NCBI GenBank assembly: GCA_035688265.1
Contig: DASSNE010000056.1
Location: 1-64,000, forward strand
Reading direction: 5' to 3'
DNA: 64,000 nucleotides
From: DASSBR01 sp035688265
GTDB taxonomy: Bacteria; Pseudomonadota; Gammaproteobacteria; Natronospirales; DASSBR01
Translations under genes and position numbers: made by a program
Part shown: positions 1 through 9,623 of the stretch, in pieces
Layout: each line of letters starts with the position of its first letter
Position numbering within the stretch: position 1 is the stretch's first letter
The notes under the pieces: model-generated
Seen by the model: the letters and a program-made list of their open reading frames with translations, nothing else
What the model was told of the DNA's origin: nothing
Databases searched by the model: none

Positions 1-159
1 GGGGGAAACAAGGAACATTGTCCGAAGCCATGGACGGCTGAGTTATGTTCCGGCCCCCATTTTTCGTCCGATCTTCGGGAAGCCCGAAGTGCAGGATGCA
101 CTTCGGGCCAAGCGCCATGAGCAGTGGCTTTGGTTACTTTCCCCGTAAGGAAAGTAACC
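1..159. repeat. Back-to-back extragenic hairpins upstream of the S9 peptidase
   Basis: Two perfect 11-bp stems stand side by side: 82-92 pairs with 98-108 around a 5-nt loop, and 132-142 pairs with 149-159 around a 6-nt loop. The outer bases 1-5 (G run) and 54-58 (C run), and 12-18 with 45-51, also pair. Neither stem is followed by a T run, so a Rho-independent terminator is unlikely. The second stem has the GGTTACTTT/AAAGTAACC shape often seen between genes in gammaproteobacteria. No gene is visible before base 226. Confidence 0.6.
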
Positions 160-225
160 CGGCTGCCGGGCCGGATACCGGCACCAATTCACCCGCCGAA
201 GGCGGCACAAACCAAGACCGAAATC

Positions 226-2160
226 ATGCCAAAAACCACCCCCTACGGCAGTTGGCCATCCCCAATAACGCCCGACCTCATTTGCGAGCGCGGCGACCGC
301 CTCGCCGAGCCACGATTCGCCGACGGTGCCCTTTACTGGATTGAAGGCCGCCCGGCGGAAGGCGGCCGCGGCGTGCTGGTGCGGCGCGAGGCCGACGGTT
401 CGGTCGCCGACCTGACGCCGGCGCCTTTCAGCGTGCGCAGCCGCGTGCATGAGTATGGCGGCGGCGCAGTCGCCATCGGCAACGGCACCCTCTATTTCGT
501 CAACAATGACGACCAGCGCATCTACAGCCACAAGGCGGGCGACGTCCCGCAGCCGCTGACCCGGGCGGGCGCATGCCGCTATGCCGATCTGCAATACGAC
601 GCCAGCCGGCATCGGCTGCTGGCAGTTCTGGAAGATCACGGCAGCGGCGGCCAGCCGCCGGAGAACCGCCTGGTTGCCATTGACTGCGCCACCGGCAGCG
701 TCGCTACGCTCGCCGCGGGCGCGGACTTTTACAGCACCCCGCGCGTCAGTCCGGACGGCCGCCAGCTCGCGTGGCTGTCCTGGGACCACCCCGACATGCC
801 GTGGGATGGCACCGAACTGTGGCTGGCCGACGTCGATGATCAGGGCTTGCCGGGCACACCGCGCCGGGTCGCGGGCGGCGGGGACGAGTCGATTTTCCAG
901 CCGGAGTTCTCGCCGCGCGGCGTGCTGCATTTCGTCTCCGACCGCACCGGCTGGTGGAACCTGTACCGGCTCGACGGCGAAACGGCCGCACCGCTGGCGC
1001 CCAAAGACGCTGAGTTCGGCCGGCCGCAGTGGCAGTTCAACATGCGCACCTACGGCTTCAGCGACGCCGACACCATCATCGCCTGCTACACGCAGGATGG
1101 CGTCTGGCACGTCGCCGAAATCGATGCCGCCGGGCGTTTCCGCGTGCTGAAGCTGCCGTACACGACCATCGACCATCTCGACGCCGCCGACGGCCGCGCC
1201 GTGCTGCTGGCGGCGTCGCCGCGCGCGGCGGCAACCGTGGTGATGCTCGACTGCCTGACCGGCATTGCGACGCCGGCGCGTGCCGCGGCCCAATCGATCA
1301 ACCTCGACAACTGGCTGTCGGTCGCGCGCCCGCTGAGCTACGCGACCCGCGACGGCGCGACGGCGCACGCGCTCTACTACCCGCCGCACAATCCCGACCA
1401 TGCGGCGCCGCGCGACGAACGCCCGCCGCTGCTGGTCAAGTGCCATGGCGGCCCGACCGCGGCAGCCGATTCCAGCCTCGACCTCGGCATTCAATACTGG
1501 ACCAGCCGCGGCTTCGCCGTGCTCGACGTGAACTACCGGGGCAGCACCGGCTATGGTCGTCCCTACCGGCGACAACTCGAAGGGCAATGGGGTATCGTGG
1601 ATGTGACGGACTGCCTTGACGGCGCCCGCCACCTCGTGGAAACCGGCCATGCCGATCCGGCACGCCTCGCCATTCGCGGCTCGAGCGCCGGCGGTTACAC
1701 CGTGCTCGCCGCGCTGACGTTTCACGATGTGTTTACGGCGGGTGCCAGCTACTACGGCATCAGCGACCTGGAAACCGCGATGACGGACACGCACAAATTC
1801 GAGTCGCGCTACGGCGATCGGCTGATCGGGCCGTGGCCGGATGCGCTGGATACCTATCACCGCCGCTCGCCGGCGCGTCATGCTGCGCGGCTCAATTGTC
1901 CGGTGATCTTTTTCCAGGGCCTGAAGGACCGCGTCGTGCCGCCCAACCAGATGGGGCGGATGGTCGAGTCGCTCGACAAGCGCGGCGTGCCGGTCGCGGC
2001 GATCGCGTTCGCAGACGAGTCGCACGGTTTTCGCGCCGCCGCGTCGATCCGCACGACGCTCGAAGCCGAATTGTTTTTCTACGGACGCGTATTCGGCTTT
2101 GAACCGGCCGACGCACTGCCCGAAGTGGAGATCCGCAACGCGAACAAGCTAACCCGCTAG
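226..2160 (+). CDS. S9 family prolyl oligopeptidase / acylaminoacyl peptidase
   Basis: Serine peptidase of family S9 (S9C-like), about 644 residues, expected to cleave short peptides in the cytosol; no signal peptide is seen. The N-terminal two thirds reads as a beta-propeller (repeated SPDGR/SPRG-type blades), the last ~250 residues as an alpha/beta hydrolase. The nucleophile lies in GSSAGG (Ser about residue 487), Asp in KDRVVP (about 568) and His in DESHGF (about 600), so the triad is complete. The frame is open from 124, but the ATG at 226 begins the conserved part and avoids starting inside the upstream hairpins. Stop is 3 bp before tamA. The exact substrate is not known. Confidence 0.9.
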   Translation: MPKTTPYGSWPSPITPDLICERGDRLAEPRFADGALYWIEGRPAEGGRGVLVRREADGSVADLTPAPFSVRSRVHEYGGGAVAIGNGTLYFVNNDDQRIYSHKAGDVPQPLTRAGACRYADLQYDASRHRLLAVLEDHGSGGQPPENRLVAIDCATGSVATLAAGADFYSTPRVSPDGRQLAWLSWDHPDMPWDGTELWLADVDDQGLPGTPRRVAGGGDESIFQPEFSPRGVLHFVSDRTGWWNLYRLDGETAAPLAPKDAEFGRPQWQFNMRTYGFSDADTIIACYTQDGVWHVAEIDAAGRFRVLKLPYTTIDHLDAADGRAVLLAASPRAAATVVMLDCLTGIATPARAAAQSINLDNWLSVARPLSYATRDGATAHALYYPPHNPDHAAPRDERPPLLVKCHGGPTAAADSSLDLGIQYWTSRGFAVLDVNYRGSTGYGRPYRRQLEGQWGIVDVTDCLDGARHLVETGHADPARLAIRGSSAGGYTVLAALTFHDVFTAGASYYGISDLETAMTDTHKFESRYGDRLIGPWPDALDTYHRRSPARHAARLNCPVIFFQGLKDRVVPPNQMGRMVESLDKRGVPVAAIAFADESHGFRAAASIRTTLEAELFFYGRVFGFEPADALPEVEIRNANKLTR

Positions 2161-2163
2161 AAC

Positions 2164-3915
2164 ATGACGGCACGGAAGCCTTACATCATCGTCGTGCTGC
2201 TCGGCACCCTGCTTCTGGCACCATTCGTCGCGCGGGCAGCCGAGGGCGTCAACGTCACGATCACCGGCCTCAACGACGAGCTGACCGACAACGTTGAGGC
2301 GCTGCTCAGCCTGCGCAAGGACTACCAGAACAAGCAGCCGCCGGACGCCGTCGTGCGCCGCCTGTACGCGCGCGCGCCGGACGAAATCCGGACCGCGCTG
2401 CAGCCGTTCGGCTACTACGACCCGATCATCCAGTCGAGCCTGACCAAAACCGGCGACAATTGGCAGGCGACGTTTCACATTGATCCCGGTCCGCCGACGA
2501 TCGTGCGCAAACTGACGCTGCGGCTGATCGGCCCCGGCAAGCGCAACAAGGCGGTCCAGCAGGCGCTGTCGACGTCCAAGCTTGCGGTCGACCAGCGGCT
2601 GATCCAGCCGCAGTACGAAGATCTCAAGAAGGCACTGCTCAACGCGGCGCAGTCGGCCGGCTATCTCGACGCGAATTACGTCGTCCGCAAAATCGTGGTG
2701 CGCCCGGCGAAACGCATTGCGGACATCGACCTGGTGTTCGCGACCGGACCGCGCTACTACTTCGGTCCGATCAAAATCCGGCAGGACATCCTCGCCCCGG
2801 CCTTCGTACAGCGCTTCAACCCGATCGAGCCGGGCGACGTGTTTTCCACCGACCGGCTGCTGCGGCTGGAACTCGATTTGCGCGACAGCGAGTACTTCAG
2901 CCGCGTCACCGCCGACGTACGCGAGAAGGACGCGGTCAACCACCGCATTCCGGTGATCCTGCACGCCAGGCCCTCGCCGTGGGCGCGCTACATGGCGAGC
3001 GTCGGCTACGGCACCGACACCGGCCCGCGCGTCGGCGTCGGCGTGCTGTTCCGCCACCTTAACCGCCAGGGTCACCAGTTCAGCGCCAACGGCCGGCTGT
3101 CCGCGATCAAGTCGACCCTGAGCGCGCAGTACAAGATTCCGATCGGCGACGTGCGCACCGAGTTTCTGGCGACCAACGCCACCGCGCAGAATATCGACAT
3201 CAACGATGCGCATACCCGGCGCCAGGATGTCGGCGTGGAACTCGACCAGAACTGGCTTGGCGGCCGGCGGCGGCTGTACATGGACTACGACCACGCGCAT
3301 TTCTATTTCGGCGAGGAGCCGCACCACACGACGACGCTGCTGATCCCGGGCATCACCTGGACGCGCAAGATCGCGGACAACCCGCTGTTCCCGCGCCGCG
3401 GCTACCGGCTGTCGCTGGACGCGCACGGCGCCGCGAAGCCGATGCTGTCGGACACGACGTACCTGTCGCTTGACGCCAACTTCCGCCTCGCCTACCCGCT
3501 CGGTGAGAGCACGCGCCTGCTGCTGTACGGCGAACTGGGCGCGATCAAGGCCTCCGATTTTCGCGTGCTGCCGCCGACGCAGCGATTCTTCACCGGCGGC
3601 GCGCGCACCGTGCGCGGCTACGGCTATGAAGAACTCGGCCCGCGCGACGCCGCCGGCAACATCGTCGGCGGGCGCTACCTTGCCGTCAGCAGCGTCGAGA
3701 TCGACCACTTGTTCATCGGCAACTTCGGCGGCGCGGTATTCGTCGATGCCGGCAACGTCGCCAATCATTTTCCGCCGGAACTGCGCCGCGACGTGGGTAT
3801 CGGTTTTCGCTACCGCACGCCCATCGGCATGGTACGCCTCGACGTGGCGCGCACACTGAACGACCCGACCGGTAATCATTGGCATCTGCAGTTGAGTATC
3901 GGACCGTATTTCTAA
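2164..3915 (+). CDS. tamA: Outer-membrane translocation/assembly protein TamA
   Basis: Omp85-family barrel of the TAM complex, which works with TamB in outer-membrane protein assembly and phospholipid transport to the outer membrane. A signal peptide runs to about residue 25 (ends ARA). POTRA-type repeats fill roughly residues 28-260 and the barrel follows; the Omp85 signature VRGY is at about 483-486 in GGARTVRGYGYEEL. The chain ends in Phe (IGPYF), the usual beta-barrel C-terminal signal. Length 583 is typical. The gene sits 3 bp after the S9 peptidase and 6 bp before tamB, so the pair is one transcription unit. Confidence 0.95.
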   Translation: MTARKPYIIVVLLGTLLLAPFVARAAEGVNVTITGLNDELTDNVEALLSLRKDYQNKQPPDAVVRRLYARAPDEIRTALQPFGYYDPIIQSSLTKTGDNWQATFHIDPGPPTIVRKLTLRLIGPGKRNKAVQQALSTSKLAVDQRLIQPQYEDLKKALLNAAQSAGYLDANYVVRKIVVRPAKRIADIDLVFATGPRYYFGPIKIRQDILAPAFVQRFNPIEPGDVFSTDRLLRLELDLRDSEYFSRVTADVREKDAVNHRIPVILHARPSPWARYMASVGYGTDTGPRVGVGVLFRHLNRQGHQFSANGRLSAIKSTLSAQYKIPIGDVRTEFLATNATAQNIDINDAHTRRQDVGVELDQNWLGGRRRLYMDYDHAHFYFGEEPHHTTTLLIPGITWTRKIADNPLFPRRGYRLSLDAHGAAKPMLSDTTYLSLDANFRLAYPLGESTRLLLYGELGAIKASDFRVLPPTQRFFTGGARTVRGYGYEELGPRDAAGNIVGGRYLAVSSVEIDHLFIGNFGGAVFVDAGNVANHFPPELRRDVGIGFRYRTPIGMVRLDVARTLNDPTGNHWHLQLSIGPYF

Positions 3916-3921
3916 CCGGCT

Positions 3922-6900
3922 ATGCGCAAAGGACTTACAAAAAGCTTCGTCGTCGCGGCACTGGCCCTCGCCAGCGTGTGGCTGGCCGGCTCCGCCGATG
4001 CCTCGGTCACGTCGTTCGTCCTCAAGCACGCGATTCCGAAAAACATGACCGTGCAGAAGATCGAAGGTTCGTTGCTCGGGCCGTTGACACTGAAGGGCGT
4101 CACGATCCACACCTCGCGCGCAAAAATACACGTCGACCGGATCGTGGCCGACTGGTCGGCCGGCGCGCTGTTCCATGCGACCATCGATGTCACCAGCCTC
4201 AAGCTCGTCGGCGTCGATGTGTACCTGCAACCGAAAACCGCCGCCGCGCCGGGCGCACAGAAAACCGGGCCGCCCAAGCTCAAGCCGCCGCTGTCGGTCA
4301 ACCTCAAACACGTCATCGTGCAGAATGTGGTCGTGCACGGTGCGGCCGGCAATAAGCCGTTTGTGATCAAGACGGCCGAACTCTCCGGCAAGCTCACCAA
4401 GAAGAAGCTCGCGATCAACCATATCGAGGCGCACGGGCCGCTGTTCGACGTGGCCGGGCACGCGAGCATCGTGCCGGACAACGATTATCCCACCGCCGGC
4501 CAGCTTGATTTCAAGCTGCATCTGCCCGGCTACGCACCGGCGAGCGGCACCACGATCATCGCCGGCAGCCTGCGCAACCTGCGCGTCACGCTGGCGGTCG
4601 CGCCGCCGTACCACATGCAGGCCGCGCTGATCGCCGATGCGCTCGCCCGACCGGTCACGATGCAGGCGCAGGTCACGCTGGCGGGTATGCCGCTGCACGA
4701 AGTTCACGCGGCGTGGCCGAAGATCGCCCTCGATGCCACCGCGAAGGCGCACGGCGCGCCGACGAATCTGCAATACCGGCTCACGAGCCGGCTCGACGGC
4801 ACCAGGATCGGCAAGCTCGACATCGCTCTCGACGGCGGCTACGCCAACAAGATCGCGACGATCAACAACCTCGCCGTCACCCGGCCGGACAGCCGCACGC
4901 GGCTGCACGCCACCGGCAAGGTCAACACCGCCGGCAACGCGCCGGTGCTCGCGCTGCACCTCGACTGGCACGCGCTCGGCTACCCGTTCATCGGGCCGCC
5001 GAAGATCACGCTGCCGAGCGGTCAGGCCACCGTCAACGGCAGCCTGAAGCAGTTGCAGGCGACCTGGCAGACGGCGCTCGGCAAGCAGGGTCACCTGCAG
5101 GGCACTGCGCGACGCAACGGCGCGCAATTCGCAGTCAACGCCAAATGGCGGCAACTGCGCTGGCCGGGCGGCGGCGGCCGCGTATCGAGCCCCAGCGGCA
5201 CGCTGACCTTCGGCGGCACGCTGTCGGACTATCAATTGAAAGTCGATGCACGGATGAGCGCGCCGGGGCAGACGCAGGGCCACCTGATCGTGCGCGGCAC
5301 CGGCGACCAAAACTCGATCCGGATCAGCGAAATCAACCTCAAGGCGCTGCAGGGCGAACTGGTGGGCGTGGCGCAGGCGCAATGGAAGCCGACACTCGAC
5401 GGCCAGGTTCACCTGCGCGGCCACGGCATCAACCCGGGCCTGCTGGTCAGCGGCTGGCCGGGCAGCCTCGGCCTCAAGCTCGACGCGCAGGCGACGCGCC
5501 ACGGCGGCACACTGACCGCCAGCGTCAAGACGCTGAGCGTGGACGGCAAGCTGCGCGGCTATCCGGTCGCGCTCGATGCGCAAGCGGACTACGGCAACAA
5601 GGTGCTGCACCTCAAGCAGTTCGCGGTCACGTCCGGCCCCAGCCACTTGAGCGCGCAAGGCAGTATCGGCCAGTTGCTGGATCTGCAATGGCGCCTCGAC
5701 AGCCCCAAGCTCGCCTCGCTCTATCCCGGCGCGCAAGGCGCGCTGACCGGCCACGGCCGCGTCGAAGGCCCGCGCAAAAAACCGCACGTGATCGCGGTGC
5801 TGAATGGCTCGCAAATCGAGCTCGCGCTGCGCGGCAAGGCGTACGCGTTCAAGAAGCTGGCGGTCGACGCCAATGTCGATCTGCGCGGCAGGCAACGCTC
5901 GCACCTGCAGGTCGCGGTCGCGAACGGCAGCGCCGCCAACATTGCGATCAAGTCGATCCGCCTCACCGGCCAGGGCACGCCGGCCGACCATCATCTGACC
6001 CTCGTCGCCGATACCAGCCGCGGCGCGGCGCAACTGGCGGTGGCCGGCAGCCTCAAGGACCAGCGCTGGAATTTCACGCTGAACCAGGCGACGCTCGCCT
6101 ACCCGCAGCTCGCGCCATGGCAACTCGTGCAGCCGAGTAGCGGCTACCTGAGCCGCAAGGAATTTGCGCTATCGAAAACCTGCTGGCAGACCACCGGCAA
6201 GGCCGAAGCCTGCGTGCACGCGACGCGCACCGGCACCAAGCTCGCCGGCGGCTTCAACCTGAGCGATCTGGCATTCGCCTACTTCGCGCCGCTGACGCCG
6301 CCGACCGTCGGCGAGACCGGCAGCCTGAGCGCCCGCGGGACGTTCGCGCGCAACGGCAAGAAAGGGCTGCCGACGGTGCACGTCACCGCCAGCACGACCA
6401 AGACAGTCCTGCTCGCCCAGGTACCGCCATCTCCGGGCGCGCAACCGAATGCCGCCGCGCCGCCGCAGCGCGTGGTGGCCTTCGCGCCCAGCACGCTCAA
6501 GCTCGACCTCGACAGTTCCGGCCTGCAACTCGACGCGGCGCTGAAACTGCTGAAGCAAAACGGCGGCCTGTTCTTCACCGCCCGCATTCCGGGCGGCAAG
6601 GCCAGGCCGCTGCTCAAGCGCCCGCTCACGGCGAAACTGACCACCGACATCCCCGACATCAGTTTCGTGTCGCGCTTCAAGCCGGGCGCCGGCCAGGTCA
6701 GCGGCCGGCTCGCCGGCACGATGCACGTTCGCGGCACGCTGGCGGCGCCGGAGTTGCAGGGCCGCATCGCGCTCAAAGACGGCGGAGCGCAGCTCTCGCA
6801 AGTCGGCCTCAAGCTGTCCGACGTCGGCCTCGTGCTCGCCGGCCTGCCCGGCGGCGGCATATCGATCAACGGCAATGCGAAGTCCGGCGGCGGCGCGATC

Positions 6901-7917
6901 GCGATCGACGGCACCGCCAACCTGGTCGCCCAGCCGCGCCACGCCGACATTGCGATTCGCGGCGACCAGTTCCAGGCGCTCGGCAACACGCTCGGCAACG
7001 TGTTCATCTCGCCGGACCTGACGCTGACGCTGCGCGGCAAGGCGATGAAGCTGACCGGTACGGTCAAGGTGCCGAAAGCGCGGCTGACGCCGGAGGAAAT
7101 CCCGCAGTCGGCGGTCAAGGTGTCGCGCGATCAGATCATTATCCAGCCGGGCAAGAAGGCGACATCGAGCTTCGCGCACAACTTCAACGCCGACATCCAC
7201 CTGGTGCTCGGCGACAACGTGCATTTCAAAGGCTTCGGCCTGAAAAGCCAGATCAAGGGCGCGTTCGAAATCTTCGAACAAGGCGACAAGCCCACGCGCG
7301 CGAGCGGCCAGTTAAGCCTGGTGAACGGCGAATATCGCGCCTACGGCCAGGGGCTGGTGATCGAACAGGGGACGCTGCTGTTCGCCGGGCCGATCACCGA
7401 GCCGGGCGTCGACATGCGCGCGGTGCGCCACCCGGCCAAGGACATCACCGTGGGCGTGTCGATCAGCGGTACGCTCAAGCAGCCGAACTTCGAACTGTTC
7501 TCGGACCCGCCGATGACGCAGGCGGAAACGCTGTCATGGCTGGTGCTCGGCCGCCCGCTCGAAGGCACGTCCGATCAGCAGGGGTCGGCGCTAAGCCGCC
7601 TCGCGCTGGGCCTCGGCATCACGCAAAGCAACAAGGTCGCGAAGAACCTCGGCAAGAGCCTGGGGCTGGACACGTTCAGTATCCAGACCGGTTCGAGCGA
7701 AGCCGGGTCCGCGCAGAACGTCTATCAGGCTGCGCTGGTGATCGGCAAGTACCTGTCGCCCGGACTGTATGTCAGCTACGGCATCGGCCTGTTCGAACCG
7801 GTCAACACGGTGCGCCTCGAATACACGCTCAGCAGCAAGTGGAAGCTCGCAACCGAATCGAGCAGCATCGCCAGCGGCGGCGATTTGATTTACACCCTGG
7901 AGACGAAGACACCTTAA
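3922..7917 (+). CDS. tamB: TamB, inner-membrane anchored AsmA-like bridge protein
   Basis: Very long (1331 residues) periplasm-spanning partner of TamA. An uncleaved N-terminal anchor or signal segment covers residues ~7-27. The body is low-complexity beta-helical sequence rich in Gly, Leu and Lys, as in bridge-like lipid transport proteins. The C-terminal ~350 residues match the TamB (DUF490) domain, with GEYRAYGQGLVIEQG and the closing LEYTLSSKWKLATES stretch. Start is the first ATG 6 bp after tamA. Its TAA stop shares the 4-bp palindrome TTAA (7914-7917) with the stop of the convergent deacetylase gene. Confidence 0.95.
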   Translation: MRKGLTKSFVVAALALASVWLAGSADASVTSFVLKHAIPKNMTVQKIEGSLLGPLTLKGVTIHTSRAKIHVDRIVADWSAGALFHATIDVTSLKLVGVDVYLQPKTAAAPGAQKTGPPKLKPPLSVNLKHVIVQNVVVHGAAGNKPFVIKTAELSGKLTKKKLAINHIEAHGPLFDVAGHASIVPDNDYPTAGQLDFKLHLPGYAPASGTTIIAGSLRNLRVTLAVAPPYHMQAALIADALARPVTMQAQVTLAGMPLHEVHAAWPKIALDATAKAHGAPTNLQYRLTSRLDGTRIGKLDIALDGGYANKIATINNLAVTRPDSRTRLHATGKVNTAGNAPVLALHLDWHALGYPFIGPPKITLPSGQATVNGSLKQLQATWQTALGKQGHLQGTARRNGAQFAVNAKWRQLRWPGGGGRVSSPSGTLTFGGTLSDYQLKVDARMSAPGQTQGHLIVRGTGDQNSIRISEINLKALQGELVGVAQAQWKPTLDGQVHLRGHGINPGLLVSGWPGSLGLKLDAQATRHGGTLTASVKTLSVDGKLRGYPVALDAQADYGNKVLHLKQFAVTSGPSHLSAQGSIGQLLDLQWRLDSPKLASLYPGAQGALTGHGRVEGPRKKPHVIAVLNGSQIELALRGKAYAFKKLAVDANVDLRGRQRSHLQVAVANGSAANIAIKSIRLTGQGTPADHHLTLVADTSRGAAQLAVAGSLKDQRWNFTLNQATLAYPQLAPWQLVQPSSGYLSRKEFALSKTCWQTTGKAEACVHATRTGTKLAGGFNLSDLAFAYFAPLTPPTVGETGSLSARGTFARNGKKGLPTVHVTASTTKTVLLAQVPPSPGAQPNAAAPPQRVVAFAPSTLKLDLDSSGLQLDAALKLLKQNGGLFFTARIPGGKARPLLKRPLTAKLTTDIPDISFVSRFKPGAGQVSGRLAGTMHVRGTLAAPELQGRIALKDGGAQLSQVGLKLSDVGLVLAGLPGGGISINGNAKSGGGAIAIDGTANLVAQPRHADIAIRGDQFQALGNTLGNVFISPDLTLTLRGKAMKLTGTVKVPKARLTPEEIPQSAVKVSRDQIIIQPGKKATSSFAHNFNADIHLVLGDNVHFKGFGLKSQIKGAFEIFEQGDKPTRASGQLSLVNGEYRAYGQGLVIEQGTLLFAGPITEPGVDMRAVRHPAKDITVGVSISGTLKQPNFELFSDPPMTQAETLSWLVLGRPLEGTSDQQGSALSRLALGLGITQSNKVAKNLGKSLGLDTFSIQTGSSEAGSAQNVYQAALVIGKYLSPGLYVSYGIGLFEPVNTVRLEYTLSSKWKLATESSSIASGGDLIYTLETKTP

Positions 7918-8858
7918 ACCAGCTCTTCAAGCACCGCGCACCACGCCGCCGCAATATTCGGCCGGTGATACCCGCCGCCGCCCAGCGCCACCAGCCGCCC
8001 GTCGCACCATTCCTCCGCAAGCGCCCGCAACCGGCGCGCGGCATGCGCATGCGCGGCCGGCGAATAGCTCATATGGGTAATCGGATCGCCGGCGAGACTG
8101 TCGGCACCACATTGCAGCAGGATCAACCCCGGCCGATGCTGCGCGAGATGTGCCTCAACCCGCGGCCATGCCTGCATGAAAGCATCGTCATCGGCGCCGG
8201 CGGGCATCGGAATATTCAACTTCGTGCCTGCCGCATCGCCCTTGCCGGTCTCCCCGGCGCTGCCGGTGCCGGGATACAGCGTGCGGCCGTCCTCGTGCAC
8301 GTCCGCGAAGATCAGATCCGGATCGTCTTCGTAGGCATAAAAAACGCCGTCGCCGTGGTGCGCGTCGATATCGACGTAGGCGATACGGCGAATGCCGTGC
8401 GCGGCGCGCAACGCCTCGATTGCGACGCCGATATCATTGAGCGCGCAAAAGCCGGCGGCGTGTTCGCGGCCGGCGTGGTGCAGTCCGCCAATGGGGACGA
8501 ACGCCCGACGACAGTGGCGGGCGGCGACGTCGGCGCAGGCATTGATGCTGGCGCCCGCCACCTGGCAGGCGGCCTTGAACAGCCCCGGTTCGGCGGGCGT
8601 GTCGCCATCATCGAGAAAGCCGTTGCCGGTGCGGCAGCGCTCGGCAACAAAATCGAGAAACGCCGGCGTATGAAACCGCTCCAACTCCGCGCGCGTCGCC
8701 GCCCGCAAGTCGCCGCGCGTGACCTTCGCGTCCAGTCCCCGGCGCACCGCTTCGCTCCAGAAGGCGTCATGGCGATCGCGCCCGAACGGGTGGGGATCGT
8801 TGAAGCCGTACGCGGCGACCGATGCGCCAACGTAAACACGCACGCCTTCGGCACTCAC
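7914..8858 (-). CDS. Histone deacetylase family / acetylpolyamine amidohydrolase-like protein
   Basis: Arginase/deacetylase fold enzyme of the class II HDAC group, removing acetyl groups from amines such as polyamines or lysines. The zinc site and charge relay are visible: GLHHAGREHAAGFCALND (His pair), VDIDAHHGDG (metal-binding Asp and His), YPGTGS, and GGGGYH carrying the catalytic Tyr. I chose the GTG at 8858 because it overlaps the upstream esterase stop (GTGA) and leaves 314 residues; an ATG further upstream (8909) would add 17 residues lying inside the esterase gene. The substrate cannot be named from sequence. Confidence 0.9.
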   Translation of the reverse strand: MSAEGVRVYVGASVAAYGFNDPHPFGRDRHDAFWSEAVRRGLDAKVTRGDLRAATRAELERFHTPAFLDFVAERCRTGNGFLDDGDTPAEPGLFKAACQVAGASINACADVAARHCRRAFVPIGGLHHAGREHAAGFCALNDIGVAIEALRAAHGIRRIAYVDIDAHHGDGVFYAYEDDPDLIFADVHEDGRTLYPGTGSAGETGKGDAAGTKLNIPMPAGADDDAFMQAWPRVEAHLAQHRPGLILLQCGADSLAGDPITHMSYSPAAHAHAARRLRALAEEWCDGRLVALGGGGYHRPNIAAAWCAVLEELV

Positions 8859-9532
8859 CGCAACACCTCCAGCAGCCACCCGCGCAGATCGGCAATTTCC
8901 TCCGGGCATACCGCGTGCTGCATCGGGTACTCATGCCAGTCCACATTGAAACCGGCATCGACCAGCGCCTCGCGGCTGTCGCGGCCGAGATCGGGCGCGA
9001 CCACCGGATCGAGCGACCCGTGCGCCATGAATACCGGCAGGTCGCGGTTCGCAGGCGCCGCTTCGGCCGCCAGCGTCGCGGCGGTCAGGCTGAACGTCGA
9101 CAGCGCCACCAGCGCCGCCAGCCGCTCCGGATAACGCGGCGCCGTATGCAGCGCCACCGCCCCGCCCTGCGAAAAGCCCGCCAGCACGATCCGCTCGGCC
9201 GGCACGCCGCGCGCGTTCTCGCGCCCGATCAGCTCGTGCACCCGCCGCTCCGACTCGCGCAGCGCCTCGAGATCGATCCGCGTCGTCCGATCGAGTGCCG
9301 TCAGATCGAACCATGCGCGCATCGGCTGCCCGCCGTTCAACGTCACTGGCCGCACCGGCGCGTGCGGAAACACGAACCGCACGGCCAGCTCGTCCGGCAG
9401 CTTCAGCTCCGGCACCAATGGTTCGAAATCGTGCCCGTCCGCGCCCAGGCCGTGGAGCCAGATGATGGTGAAACGCGCCTCACCCGTCGGGTTGACCTCG
9501 ACGGCATTTAGATCAGTTGTGTTGGTATCCAT
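8855..9532 (-). CDS. Carboxylesterase/phospholipase-type alpha/beta hydrolase
   Basis: Small alpha/beta hydrolase of the carboxylesterase/acyl-protein thioesterase family, 225 residues, probably cytosolic. Signature parts: IIWLHGLGADGHDF (oxyanion HGLG), GFSQGGA with nucleophile Ser 121, GSLDPVV for the acid and HEYPMQHAV for the His. The stop codon overlaps the GTG start of the deacetylase gene by 4 nt, so the two are translationally coupled. Members hydrolyse short-chain esters or lysophospholipids; the real substrate is unknown. Confidence 0.88.
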   Translation of the reverse strand: MDTNTTDLNAVEVNPTGEARFTIIWLHGLGADGHDFEPLVPELKLPDELAVRFVFPHAPVRPVTLNGGQPMRAWFDLTALDRTTRIDLEALRESERRVHELIGRENARGVPAERIVLAGFSQGGAVALHTAPRYPERLAALVALSTFSLTAATLAAEAAPANRDLPVFMAHGSLDPVVAPDLGRDSREALVDAGFNVDWHEYPMQHAVCPEEIADLRGWLLEVLR

Positions 9533-9576
9533 CTGCGAAGTTTATCAGCCACCTCTCTCGCGCCTTTCCACCGGCT

Positions 9577-9623
9577 GTTGGATATATTGACAACACCTTG
9601 GCAGTGTTGTTACTATCTCCAAC
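9577..9623 (+). promoter_or_regulatory. Promoter buried in a 20-bp-arm inverted repeat, toxin-antitoxin operator
   Basis: Left arm 9577-9596 and right arm 9604-9623 match at 17 of 20 positions around a 7-bp centre. The left arm holds a perfect -35 TTGACA (9587-9592) and the right arm a -10 TACTAT (9611-9616), spaced 18 bp. The repeat ends one base before the toxin ATG at 9624, so transcription should begin at or within 2 nt of that ATG and the mRNA would be leaderless; no Shine-Dalgarno is present. This layout suits autorepression by the antitoxin. Sequence pattern is seen; function is inferred. Confidence 0.75.

Noticed and set aside
45..344. A 99-codon plus-strand frame before the S9 peptidase
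   Set aside because: It runs through two perfect extragenic hairpins and the peptidase start, with no plausible protein features.
43..2025. A 660-codon minus-strand frame opposite the S9 peptidase
   Set aside because: Same composition artefact; the plus-strand peptidase has a full catalytic triad.
2149..6123. A 1324-codon open frame on the minus strand opposite tamA and tamB
   Set aside because: It is antisense to two well-supported genes, is Arg/Ala/Val-biased, and has no domain pattern; high GC removes stops from the opposite strand.
7536..9134. A plus-strand frame of 532 codons over tamB 3' end and the deacetylase/esterase
   Set aside because: Contains no recognisable motif and runs antisense to two enzymes with intact active sites.
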